Assembly (NCBI RefSeq): GCF_900157365.1
Contig: NZ_FUEZ01000004.1
Span: 2,777,066 to 2,841,065, forward strand
Direction of reading: 5' to 3'
DNA length: 64,000 nt
Source of the DNA: Mycobacterium numidiamassiliense
GTDB lineage: Bacteria; Actinomycetota; Actinomycetes; Mycobacteriales; Mycobacteriaceae
The position numbers and the translations under genes are program-made. Below are positions 42,244-50,393 of the stretch, in pieces. The notes below the pieces were generated by a model, which was not told where the DNA came from, did not search any database, and worked only from the letters and a program-made list of their open reading frames with translations. Every line of letters begins with the position of its first letter. The stretch's first letter is position 1.

Positions 42244-44016
42244 TTAGCTGGCGACTTTGGCGGCGATCTGGCGCGCGACGTTGACTCCGGCGTCGCGCGG
42301 GGCGTCGGACTGATTGAGGTTGCACTCATCGACGTCGACGACGACGTTGTTGGCCACCGTCAGCGCGCGCTGGCAGGATTCCCATGACCAACCGGGGCTG
42401 GCGTTGCGGGTATACGTGGCGCTCAGGGTGCCGCCGGTGTTGGCGACCGGCCCCACGGTCCACAGCTGATCGGGTGCGTTGACCCGGGTCATGGTGAATT
42501 GCCGGTTGGCGCAGGCCGGCCACTGTTGGGCCGAGGTGGTGAAGAACGCACCCGCATCCTGCGCGGAGGGAAACAGCACCACAGATTGATCGACGCCACG
42601 AGTCCACTTGCCACCGGGTTCACGGATCACGTTCTCACGAAAAGCTTTCCACCCGCTGCCGGCATAGACCGGCGCGATCGCGTTGCCCGCCAAGGGGCGG
42701 CAGGCCGCGTCTGCCACATGGCTGCTGTTGTCCTCCATATCTGTGGTCGTTTCGGCGACCGTCGCCCCAGTGATGCCGAGCGTGGTGTCGACTTGGTCGG
42801 GAGTGAGCAGTAGCCCATCCAGTGCGGCCTCCGCGACGGGGGCACTCGGGCGAGAGGCGGCGGATGGCTGCGGGGCGCCGGCGGACTGTGAGGTGGTTCT
42901 GGGCTGCAGCAGAACATAGCCGGTGACGCCGGCGCCGGCGACAAGTATTACGACGAGCGCAGCGATTAGCCCCAATTGCATCTGTCGCCGCCGCACGTTT
43001 CGTCGTGTGCGGGGGTCGACCCGCTGCTGGCCAGCTGGGGCTTGTTGCGTCGCAACGAAATTCGGGTCGACCGGTAGCCGCGGCGCGGCGGCCTGGGTCA
43101 CCGGCATGGCCGGCGCCGGGGGAGACGCGAAAGATGGTGGAAAATAATGATTTTGGTCGGGCTGCCGGGTGCTCATCGCACGCTGGGCGGCGGTGGCCAG
43201 CTCAGCGGTGGTCGGGTACCGTTGGTCCGGGTCTTTGGCCATGCCGATCGCAATCACCGTATCGAGCGTGGCAGGCACGGTGGGATGGCTGATCGACGGG
43301 CGCGGCGGCGGGGCCATCAAATGCGCGGTGATTTGCTGCTCGGCGCTGTCTCCCGGAAATGGAGTGGCCGCGGTCAGGCACTCATACAGCACGCACGCCA
43401 ACGCATAGACGTCCGAGCGGGCGTCGACCTCACCGGCTCGCATCCGCTCCGGGGACATGTAGTGCCAGCTGCCGATAATGCTGCCGGTGCCGGTCAATCG
43501 GGTCTCGTCGGCGCCACGGGCGATCCCGAAATCGATCAGGTAGGCGAAGTCGTCCTCATCGAGCAGGATGTTCGACGGCTTGACGTCGCGGTGTACCAAG
43601 CCGATTTTGTGCGCGGCGTTGAGCGCTTTGGCTATCTGTTCGATGATGCGTACCGCTCGCGCCGGTTCGAGCGGCCCGTCCGCCAGTATCTCGTGCAGGT
43701 CACGGCCCTCGATCAACCGCATGTTCACGAATAGCCGGCCGTCGATCTCGCCGTAGTCGTGAATTGGGATGATATGCGGGCTGTTTAGCTGCGCTGCCGC
43801 TTCTGCTTCTCGGCGGAAGCGCTGCACGAACGTGTGGTCCTGGGCCAGCTGCGGCGGCAGCAGTTTGATCGCCACGGTTCGGTTGGTCGCCGTGTCGTGC
43901 GCGCGCCATACTTCGCCCATGCCGCCGCGGCCCAGCAGTTCGATGAGGCGGTAGCGACCAAACGGAGTGCCATCCACCGGCTCACCATACGCAGCCGGGT
44001 GCGCCGCTGGAGTCAC
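42244..44016 (-). CDS. Transmembrane Ser/Thr protein kinase with PknH-like sensor ectodomain
   Basis: The 590 aa protein has an N-terminal Hanks kinase domain (about 20-285): glycine loop LGRGGMGEV, Lys51 in VAIKLL, HRDVKPSN with Asp144, DFG at 162-164, and activation loop TRLTGTGSIIGSWHYMSPE. A Pro/Ala juxtamembrane linker is followed by a TM helix (about 347-370). The extracellular domain has four Cys (ADAACRP, WPACANR, WESCQRA, DVDECNL) like the PknH sensor domain. Catalytic residues are intact. It lies downstream of the TIR gene on the same strand. The GTG at 44016 is used; GTG 43977 is a possible alternative start. Confidence 0.93.
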   Translation of the reverse strand: MTPAAHPAAYGEPVDGTPFGRYRLIELLGRGGMGEVWRAHDTATNRTVAIKLLPPQLAQDHTFVQRFRREAEAAAQLNSPHIIPIHDYGEIDGRLFVNMRLIEGRDLHEILADGPLEPARAVRIIEQIAKALNAAHKIGLVHRDVKPSNILLDEDDFAYLIDFGIARGADETRLTGTGSIIGSWHYMSPERMRAGEVDARSDVYALACVLYECLTAATPFPGDSAEQQITAHLMAPPPRPSISHPTVPATLDTVIAIGMAKDPDQRYPTTAELATAAQRAMSTRQPDQNHYFPPSFASPPAPAMPVTQAAAPRLPVDPNFVATQQAPAGQQRVDPRTRRNVRRRQMQLGLIAALVVILVAGAGVTGYVLLQPRTTSQSAGAPQPSAASRPSAPVAEAALDGLLLTPDQVDTTLGITGATVAETTTDMEDNSSHVADAACRPLAGNAIAPVYAGSGWKAFRENVIREPGGKWTRGVDQSVVLFPSAQDAGAFFTTSAQQWPACANRQFTMTRVNAPDQLWTVGPVANTGGTLSATYTRNASPGWSWESCQRALTVANNVVVDVDECNLNQSDAPRDAGVNVARQIAAKVAS

Positions 44017-44037
44017 CGGAGCTGTTTTGTTTCGGCA

Positions 44038-44090
44038 CCGATTTCGGCGGCGGATTCGCCTTCCGGCGGTCTAGTGGACTCCGGCTTCTG
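44038..44090 (+). pseudogene. Decayed duplicate of the 3' end of the Gly-rich protein gene
   Basis: In the 97 bp between the kinase start (44016) and the TIR stop (44114), the plus strand carries 53 bases that align to 42164-42215, the end of the Gly-rich gene. By hand count 44 of 53 positions are identical with one single-base gap; the last 15 (GGACTCCGGCTTCTG) are exact. The frame is broken and the stop codon changed. In both copies the segment abuts the 3' end of a gene for a four-Cys sensor domain, so a segment was duplicated. Confidence 0.75.
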
Positions 44091-44113
44091 GGAAGCGTTG
44101 AGCGCCAGAGCCT

Positions 44114-45661
44114 TTACTGCTTCACGTTGTTGGCCATCTGGTCCGCGATTTGGACACCTTGGCTCTGGACGACGGGGGCGCAGGCCACCACGTCGAGGAC
44201 AACGCCGGACACCGCGCTCAGCACGCGCTGGCATTGACTGGTGCCATCTTTGCGCGTGCGCTGCAGCGTGATCTTGGGGGCGGCGCCGCTAGGGGTCCCA
44301 AAATTCCAGTGGCCCGTGCCGCCGGAGGCGGTCACTGTCACGGCTGAGCCGGCACAAGCCTTCCAATTGTTCGCCGACGCCGCCACGAAGGCGTTGGCCG
44401 CATCGGCGGTCGGAAAGCTCACCGCGGCTTCGTAGACTCGATAATCGCCGCCGGTGTGCAACAACTGACCGCGCACCCCAGTGAAGCCGCTGCCCGCGTA
44501 GGCCGGACCCTGTGTCGGATAGAAAGCATTGAGACAGTTCGGGTTTGACAGCTGCCACTCCGGTGCCATGTCCTGCGACTGGTTGCCGATGTCCATGCTG
44601 GGCACGCCCATGATGGTGCTGACTTCCGGCGCGCCGAGCAGGACAGAGTCGAGGGGAGTAGACGGTGCCGGCGCAGGGACCGCGCCGCCCGGCGCCGTGG
44701 GCGCTGCTCCGCCGGGCGCGGCGCTCCCAGGCTGTGCCGGTGCCGATGGTGCGGCCTTGGGCGTGGTCGCCGTCTTCTTTGCCGGACCCTGGGTGGCGAT
44801 CACAATTGCCACGACGATCGCGATGACGACCGCCGCTACGGCACCGCCGACGAGGATCATCCGCTTGCGGGAATCCTGAGTGGCGCTTGCACGTCCGGCC
44901 GGCTCAGTCGAGACACGTTGTGTCGTCGCATCACTGGATGCATTCGATTGTTTGGGGGGCGTCGCCTCCACAGTGGCCGTCGTCGATTGATCTGCCGGGG
45001 AATCGGACGACTCGATCGAGGCCAGCACGTTGTCGATGTCGTTTCGCGTGCGGTAGGTGACGTCGTGTCGCATACGCATCATGCGCAGCAGTTGGGCGAT
45101 ATCGCTGCGGGCGCTGGGGTCGTCGCCGTCCTCGTCGAGTCCGCTTCGCAGTTCGACCAATAGTTGTAGCTGCTGCTGCGGGCTGAGCTCCTTTTCCGTG
45201 AGCTGGTTACCCAACCGGGTGATGTAGCCGAACGGCACCGGCGGCTCGTCGGGCAGCGGGTCCGGCAGCGGTTGGGGCTTATCGACGAGCGAGTGGATGG
45301 CTGTCACCAATTGAATGCTGGCGTCAACCGTCGGGTCCCGGTAGTCGATGATCTGCAGCGCGGCAAGGGGATTGACGCGCATGCTGCTGATGTCACCAAT
45401 CCGAACGGGAAGGATCGGCCGATTCAGGGCCTGCGCGTAACGCAGCTCGGACTGACTGGGCTTGGACTGCAACCAGTTGCTGGACAGCGCAACGACGAAC
45501 ACGTCGCAGGCGCGGATCTGCTCCAGGATCTGGGCCCACCAGGAGTCGCCGCCGCCGAGCTCTTGGTCGAACCAAACCTGTTTGCGGGCCCGCCGAAGAG
45601 TTGCCGCCAGTGCGTCGACGGCTGACCGATCCTGGCTCGAGTAGCTCATGAACAAAGTCAT
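44114..45661 (-). CDS. TIR-domain transmembrane receptor with PknH-like sensor ectodomain
   Basis: The 515 aa protein opens with a TIR domain (residues 1 to about 125): MTLFMSYSSQDRS, VWFDQELGGGDSWW, CDVFVVALSSNWLQS and SELRYAQALNRPILPV. Glu72 in SQSELRY sits where NAD-cleaving TIR domains have the catalytic Glu. A helical segment (about 145-215) and a disordered linker lead to basic SRKRM and a TM helix (about 269-290). A Pro/Ala stretch precedes an extracellular domain with Cys 376, 436, 477 and 494, arranged like the PknH-type domain of the adjacent kinase. The architecture is that of a receptor kinase with the kinase replaced by TIR. ATG start with GAGGGAA upstream; 53 bp after the second kinase gene. 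Confidence 0.92.
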   Translation of the reverse strand: MTLFMSYSSQDRSAVDALAATLRRARKQVWFDQELGGGDSWWAQILEQIRACDVFVVALSSNWLQSKPSQSELRYAQALNRPILPVRIGDISSMRVNPLAALQIIDYRDPTVDASIQLVTAIHSLVDKPQPLPDPLPDEPPVPFGYITRLGNQLTEKELSPQQQLQLLVELRSGLDEDGDDPSARSDIAQLLRMMRMRHDVTYRTRNDIDNVLASIESSDSPADQSTTATVEATPPKQSNASSDATTQRVSTEPAGRASATQDSRKRMILVGGAVAAVVIAIVVAIVIATQGPAKKTATTPKAAPSAPAQPGSAAPGGAAPTAPGGAVPAPAPSTPLDSVLLGAPEVSTIMGVPSMDIGNQSQDMAPEWQLSNPNCLNAFYPTQGPAYAGSGFTGVRGQLLHTGGDYRVYEAAVSFPTADAANAFVAASANNWKACAGSAVTVTASGGTGHWNFGTPSGAAPKITLQRTRKDGTSQCQRVLSAVSGVVLDVVACAPVVQSQGVQIADQMANNVKQ

Positions 45662-45714
45662 CGCAGTTCCCTCACGGTACGACTGAATTCGACGTTATTG
45701 AAACTTTCTGTGCT

Positions 45715-47220
45715 TCATTGATATTGGGCTGCCCACCATTGATACATGCTGTCGAGGCTCGCAGTTGGCGGCTGGCCTCTTGCGTCACCGGTTACCAGTT
45801 GCGACTGAATCGTCCATATCACTTCGAACCCGTCGCTGACGAGGCACCCAACCTGACCTTCGGTGTGCTGGGCCGAAGAACGTTGCCACGGTTGGGGTGA
45901 CATGGTCGTTCCCGGGCACGGTACAAAGTTGAGGCTGCTGAATGCGTTGTTCTGCGTGGCCTGGTCCGGATACAGGTGATACACCAACGCCACAAAGGCG
46001 TTGCCACTTGCCGTCGCCGTGCAATGCACTGCCGCCAGCGACCCAGGGTGGGAAGGCGCGGCGGGTGTGCAACGGTCGCTGTTGGGCACCATGGCCAGCA
46101 ATCGTGATACGGGGTCGCCGGCGGACGCGGTCCCGGCACCGGAAGCGGTCGAACGTCGGAATGACGACGCGACGCCACCGCCCGACGACGATGTGGTTCC
46201 GACGACGACGGCAACCACGACAACGGCCGCGACGAGCAGACCGACCGCGCCCAGGACGAGCTTGGTACGTCCGGATGTGGGGGCCGCGGTCGGTGAGACG
46301 CGGTCAGCGGTTTCCGGGGCCGGTGCGAACTGGGTGGGTGCTTTCGCTGTGGCCGAATCGACGACACTGGCCGGCAGCGTCGCGGTTCCGGCATTGATGG
46401 TGGCGCCCGTGGTTGTCAGCGCGAGGTGTGCGGCGTAGGCGAGGTCTTTCGCCGTCGCGTATCGCTGGTCAGGATCCTTCGCCATGCCGGTGGCGACGAC
46501 GGCATCCATCGCTTCCGGCACTCCCGCCCGCAGCACCGATGGCCGCGGCGGAGGCAAGGTCAGATGCCCGACGACCTGTTGTTCGGGGGTTTCGCCCGGA
46601 TAGGGCTGCTGGCCGGTCAGCGCCTCGTGCAGTACGCAGGTCAAGGCGTAGATATCGGCGCGGGAGTCGGCGTGCCCCGCGTTAAGCCGTTCGGGGGACA
46701 TGTACGCGGCCGTGCCCATCGTCGCGCCGGCGGCGGTCATCGTCGATTCTCCAGCCGCTCGGGCAATGCCGAAGTCAATCAGGTAGGCGAAGTCGTCCTC
46801 GGCAACCAAAATGTTGGACGGCTTGACGTCGCGGTGCACCAGCCCGATCTCGTGCGCGGCGGTGAGCGCCGAGGCGATCTGCTCGACGATTCCCACCGCG
46901 CGGGCGGGCGGCAGCGGGCCTTCGTCGAGCAGGGCGTGCAGGTCGCGCCCCTTGATCAGCCGCATGGTGACGTACAGGCGGCCGTCGACCTCACCGAAGT
47001 CATGGATCGGGACCACATGGGGTTCGTCCAGCCCGGCCGCTGACCGCGCTTCGCGGCGGAATCGCTCCTGGAATGCCCGATCGTTGGCAAAGCTCGGCGC
47101 CAACACTTTCAGCGCTACCACGCGATCCATCTCCGGGTCGTAAGCGCGCCATACCTCGCCCATGCCGCCGCGGCCCAGCAACTCGGTCAGCGTGTAGCGG
47201 CCGAACGGCGTTCCTTCCAC
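45715..47220 (-). CDS. Transmembrane Ser/Thr protein kinase with a distinct Cys-containing ectodomain
   Basis: The 501 aa receptor kinase has an intact Hanks domain (about 8-265): LGRGGMGEV, Lys38 in VALKVL, HRDVKPSN with Asp131, DFG 149-151 and activation segment STMTAAGATMGTAAYMSPE. A Thr/Ala-rich linker and TM helix (about 320-341) lead to an ectodomain of about 150 residues with four Cys (SDRCTPA, AVHCTAT, FVPCPGT, VGCLVSD). Its spacing differs from the PknH-like domains next door, so it probably senses something else. GTG start with GGAGGGG upstream. It follows the amine oxidase gene by 54 bp and precedes the TIR gene by 53 bp. Confidence 0.92.
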   Translation of the reverse strand: MEGTPFGRYTLTELLGRGGMGEVWRAYDPEMDRVVALKVLAPSFANDRAFQERFRREARSAAGLDEPHVVPIHDFGEVDGRLYVTMRLIKGRDLHALLDEGPLPPARAVGIVEQIASALTAAHEIGLVHRDVKPSNILVAEDDFAYLIDFGIARAAGESTMTAAGATMGTAAYMSPERLNAGHADSRADIYALTCVLHEALTGQQPYPGETPEQQVVGHLTLPPPRPSVLRAGVPEAMDAVVATGMAKDPDQRYATAKDLAYAAHLALTTTGATINAGTATLPASVVDSATAKAPTQFAPAPETADRVSPTAAPTSGRTKLVLGAVGLLVAAVVVVAVVVGTTSSSGGGVASSFRRSTASGAGTASAGDPVSRLLAMVPNSDRCTPAAPSHPGSLAAVHCTATASGNAFVALVYHLYPDQATQNNAFSSLNFVPCPGTTMSPQPWQRSSAQHTEGQVGCLVSDGFEVIWTIQSQLVTGDARGQPPTASLDSMYQWWAAQYQ

Positions 47221-47274
47221 TGGGCCCCTCCGACGTCCATCGGCGATCAGGGATAACGCGACCTTAAGCCCTGC

Positions 47275-48648
47275 TCACCGCGCTCGTCTGGATTTCGACG
47301 CATCACACACCGCGCGGGCCGCGGCGTACCCGGCCTGCACCGCCCCCTCGAAAAAGCCCGTCCAGACGGGGGAGACGTCGGTGCCGGCCCAGTGAATACG
47401 GCCGATCGGCAGCGCGATGGCAGTCGCATAGGTGGTCAGGGTGTTCGGCGCCAGCACCGCGTTGTAGGCCCCGCCCGTCCATGACTCAGCGGCCCAATTC
47501 TTCTCGTCGAAATCGACGGGGTGCATCGCTTCGTCGCCGAAGCAGGCCGCCAGCTCGCGGAGCACCGATTGCTTGCGGTCGTCGTCGGATCGGTCGGCAA
47601 AGTCGACGGCTGGTCTTCCCGCGACGAAGCCGGTCAGGATCCCCGGTTTGCCGCCGGGTGGCGAGCTGTCGGCGGTGCCGAGGACGATGCCATCGCTCAC
47701 CGCTTCTCCGCTGAGTCCAATGTCGCGCCACCACGCCGTCGGATAGATGGCGGCGTATTTGAGGACCGACCCCATCGGGGCTCGCTGGGTGAATTGGCTG
47801 CGGCGGGAGGGTAAGGGTGGCCGGTAGTCGATGGCTCCGGCCAGATGCGGTGGGGCTGCGACGATCACGAAGTCGGCGCGGTAGCTTGCGTCGCCGGTCG
47901 TGACCGTCACTCCCCGGTCGTCGTGCTCGATTCGCACCACGGGCCGTCCGAGTAGAATTCGGTCACCCAGTTCGGCCGCCAGCAGCTCGGCGATTTGCCC
48001 CGCGCCGCCGTCGAAAAGCCATCGTTCCGGCTGCTCCTCGTCGGGCCCGGCCGCATACGAAGCGACGGCGAACAGCATCGACGTCGCACCCGGGTCGGCG
48101 CCGCCTTCGCCAAGCACCCAGTGGTTGATGCAGAACCGGGCGAATTCGGATTCGGTGGCTGTGGCCAGCCAACTGGTGACGGTCTGAGCGTCCAGAGCGT
48201 GGGCGTCCGGGGTGAGCCAGGGACGCTGAGTGTCCACGGTCGCGGCCACTGCGCGGAATCGCTGCCACACTCGTTGTGCCTCAGCCGCATCGGCGGCGGA
48301 TGTCGCCGGCAGGGCGACGGCCGGGGGAAAGGAATCCTCAATGATGGACCGGGCGCCGCGGTAATTGACGATGGTACGCCCGGTGGCATAGCTCTCGAAG
48401 TGCTTGACGCCCAACGACTCTGCGAGGGACAGAACCCCGATGTGGGTGGGGCCGATCCACTGTCCGCCGAGATCGATCCACCCGCCGTCGATGACGGGCC
48501 TGCGGAGCATTCGACCGCCGACACGGTCGCGAGCCTCCAGCGCCAGTGTGTCTTTGCCCCGCGCGACGAGTTCACGAGCCGCACAGAGCCCAGAGAGGCC
48601 GGCGCCGACCACGACGACGTCGGCCTTGCCATCGTGACCTGTCGACAT
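47275..48648 (-). CDS. Flavin monoamine oxidase family protein
   Basis: The 457 aa FAD enzyme has the Rossmann motif VVVVGAGLSGLCAARELVARG near the N-terminus, RVGGRM, GGQWIGPT and the C-terminal FAD segment IHWAGTDVSPVWTGFFEGAV. The site that in mammalian MAO holds the 8-alpha-cysteinyl link (SGGCY) reads TGGAYNAV, so FAD is probably non-covalent. It should oxidise an amine to an imine with release of H2O2; the substrate is unknown. ATG preceded by AGGAGG. It could head a transcript with the two kinases and the TIR receptor. Confidence 0.9.
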   Translation of the reverse strand: MSTGHDGKADVVVVGAGLSGLCAARELVARGKDTLALEARDRVGGRMLRRPVIDGGWIDLGGQWIGPTHIGVLSLAESLGVKHFESYATGRTIVNYRGARSIIEDSFPPAVALPATSAADAAEAQRVWQRFRAVAATVDTQRPWLTPDAHALDAQTVTSWLATATESEFARFCINHWVLGEGGADPGATSMLFAVASYAAGPDEEQPERWLFDGGAGQIAELLAAELGDRILLGRPVVRIEHDDRGVTVTTGDASYRADFVIVAAPPHLAGAIDYRPPLPSRRSQFTQRAPMGSVLKYAAIYPTAWWRDIGLSGEAVSDGIVLGTADSSPPGGKPGILTGFVAGRPAVDFADRSDDDRKQSVLRELAACFGDEAMHPVDFDEKNWAAESWTGGAYNAVLAPNTLTTYATAIALPIGRIHWAGTDVSPVWTGFFEGAVQAGYAAARAVCDASKSRRAR

Positions 48649-48747
48649 GAAACCTCCTGTCGCACAAGGTATTTAGCTCGACCTAGACGAAACCACCCGC
48701 CCCGCAACCAATGTGGCCGCAGCACGGGTGGCCCCGTCTAGACGGAT

Positions 48748-50184
48748 TTATACGTCGTAGTACAGCGCGAACTCGTAGGGATGCGGCCGCACCTGGACCG
48801 GCAGGATCTCGTAGTCGCGCTTCCAGCTGATCCACGTCTCGATCAGGTCAGGCGTGAAAACGCCTCCCTCGGTGAGGTATTCGTGGTCAGCTTCGAGACG
48901 GTCGATCACCGCGGACAACTGAGTGGGTGCTTGCGGAATGTTCGCGGCCTCTTCCGGCGGCAGCTCGTAGAGGTCCTTGTCGACCGGCGACTGCGGCTCG
49001 ATCTTGTTCTTGATGCCGTCCAGCCCGGCCATCAGCATGGCCGAAAACGCCAGGTACGGGTTGCCCGACGAGTCGGGGCAACGGAACTCCAGGCGCTTGG
49101 CCTTGGGGTTGCTGCCGGTGATCGGGATACGCACGCACGCCGACCGGTTGCGCTGGCTGTAGACCAGGTTGATCGGCGCCTCGAACCCGGGGACCAGGCG
49201 CTTGTAGGAGTTCGTCGTCGGGTTGGTGAACGCCAGCAGCGACGGCGCGTGGTGCAACAGACCGCCGATGTAGTGGCGGGCGGTGTCGGAAAGACCCGCG
49301 TAGCCCGTCTCGTCGTACATCAACGGTTTGCCGTCCTTCCACAGCGACTGGTGGGTGTGCATACCCGAGCCGTTGTCACCGAACAGCGGTTTGGGCATGA
49401 ACGTGACGGTCTTGTCGTTCTGCCACGCGGTGTTCTTGACGATGTACTTGTACAGCTGCATGTCGTCGGCCGCGTGCAGCAGCGTGTTGAACTTGTAGTT
49501 GATCTCGGCCTGACCACCGGTGCCCACCTCGTGGTGGCCCTTCTCCAGGCTGAAGCCGGACTTGATCAGGTTCTGCAGCATCCGGTTGCGCAGGTCGACG
49601 TAGTGGTCGGTCGGGGCAACCGGGAAGTACCCACCCTTGGGGCGGACCTTGTAACCGCGGTTGAGGCTGCCGTCGTTTTCCGTCGGCTCGCCGGTGTTCC
49701 ACCAACCCGAGATCGCGTCGACCTCGTAGAACGAACCGTTGGTGCGCGAGTCGAAGCTCACCGAGTCGAAGATGTAGAACTCGGCCTCGGCGCCGAAGTA
49801 GGCGGTGTCGGCAACCCCGGTGCTGATGAGATAGTTCTCCGCCTTGCGAGCGATGTTGCGGGGGTCGCGCGAATACGGCTCGAGGGTGAACGGGTCGTGC
49901 ACAAAGAAGTTCAGGTTCAGCGTCTTGGCCTCGTTGAAGAGGTCGATCTGCGCCGTCTCGGGGTCGGGGAGGAGCAGCATGTCGGACTCGTGGATGGACT
50001 GGAATCCACGAATCGACGAACCGTCAAAGGCCAAGCCGTCGTCGAACACGCTCTGATCGAAGAACGAAATCGGAATTGTGAAGTGCTGCATGGTGCCCGG
50101 CAGGTCACAGAACCGGACGTCGACAAATTCGACGGCTTCGTCCTTGGCGAGTTTGAAGACGTCATCGGGCGTCTTATCCGTCAC
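48748..50184 (-). CDS. glnA1: Glutamine synthetase GlnA1 (type I-beta)
   Basis: GlnA1 is the main ammonia-assimilating glutamine synthetase, also secreted by pathogenic mycobacteria. The 478 aa length equals that of M. tuberculosis. GSI motifs are present: DGSSIRGF, the active-site EAEFYIFDSV and KGHHEVGTGGQAEINYKF, and FMPKPLFGDNGSGMHTHQSL. The adenylylation tyrosine is in the loop DKDLYELPPEE, the target of GlnE. The GTG start has AAAGGAG 7 nt upstream. Two GlnR-type boxes lie upstream (50233-50270). M. tuberculosis has GlnE and GlnA1 genes convergent next to each other; here about 10 kb separates them. Confidence 0.97.
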   Translation of the reverse strand: MTDKTPDDVFKLAKDEAVEFVDVRFCDLPGTMQHFTIPISFFDQSVFDDGLAFDGSSIRGFQSIHESDMLLLPDPETAQIDLFNEAKTLNLNFFVHDPFTLEPYSRDPRNIARKAENYLISTGVADTAYFGAEAEFYIFDSVSFDSRTNGSFYEVDAISGWWNTGEPTENDGSLNRGYKVRPKGGYFPVAPTDHYVDLRNRMLQNLIKSGFSLEKGHHEVGTGGQAEINYKFNTLLHAADDMQLYKYIVKNTAWQNDKTVTFMPKPLFGDNGSGMHTHQSLWKDGKPLMYDETGYAGLSDTARHYIGGLLHHAPSLLAFTNPTTNSYKRLVPGFEAPINLVYSQRNRSACVRIPITGSNPKAKRLEFRCPDSSGNPYLAFSAMLMAGLDGIKNKIEPQSPVDKDLYELPPEEAANIPQAPTQLSAVIDRLEADHEYLTEGGVFTPDLIETWISWKRDYEILPVQVRPHPYEFALYYDV

Positions 50185-50218
50185 TGAATGCTCCTTTGCT
50201 CGGTGATCCGCGGCCGAC

Positions 50219-50270
50219 GCTATGGAGATGATGTTGCCCGCCCGTCAACCCCATGTTGCGCGGAGGTTAC
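50219..50270 (-). promoter_or_regulatory. glnA1 promoter with two GlnR boxes 22 bp apart
   Basis: Read on the minus strand, GTAAC-ctccgc-GCAAC (50255-50270) is a strong GlnR box, and TTGAC-gggcgg-GCAAC (50233-50248) is a second with the same AC-N9-AC skeleton. Their starts are exactly 22 bp apart, the canonical a1-b1/a2-b2 phasing. TTGACG (50243-50248) and CATAGC (50219-50224), 18 bp apart, could be the -35 and -10, so the downstream box overlaps the -35. Confidence 0.7.
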
Positions 50271-50393
50271 GTGCCCACGCTTCCCACAAATCAAATTCGG
50301 AACACCGGCGGGTTCTATTGTGGTGCTCATGGACCGCAAAATCGTATCTGTCACCCGCGAGAGGGCGGTCGGCTACCCCGGTCTTTTGGCCCG

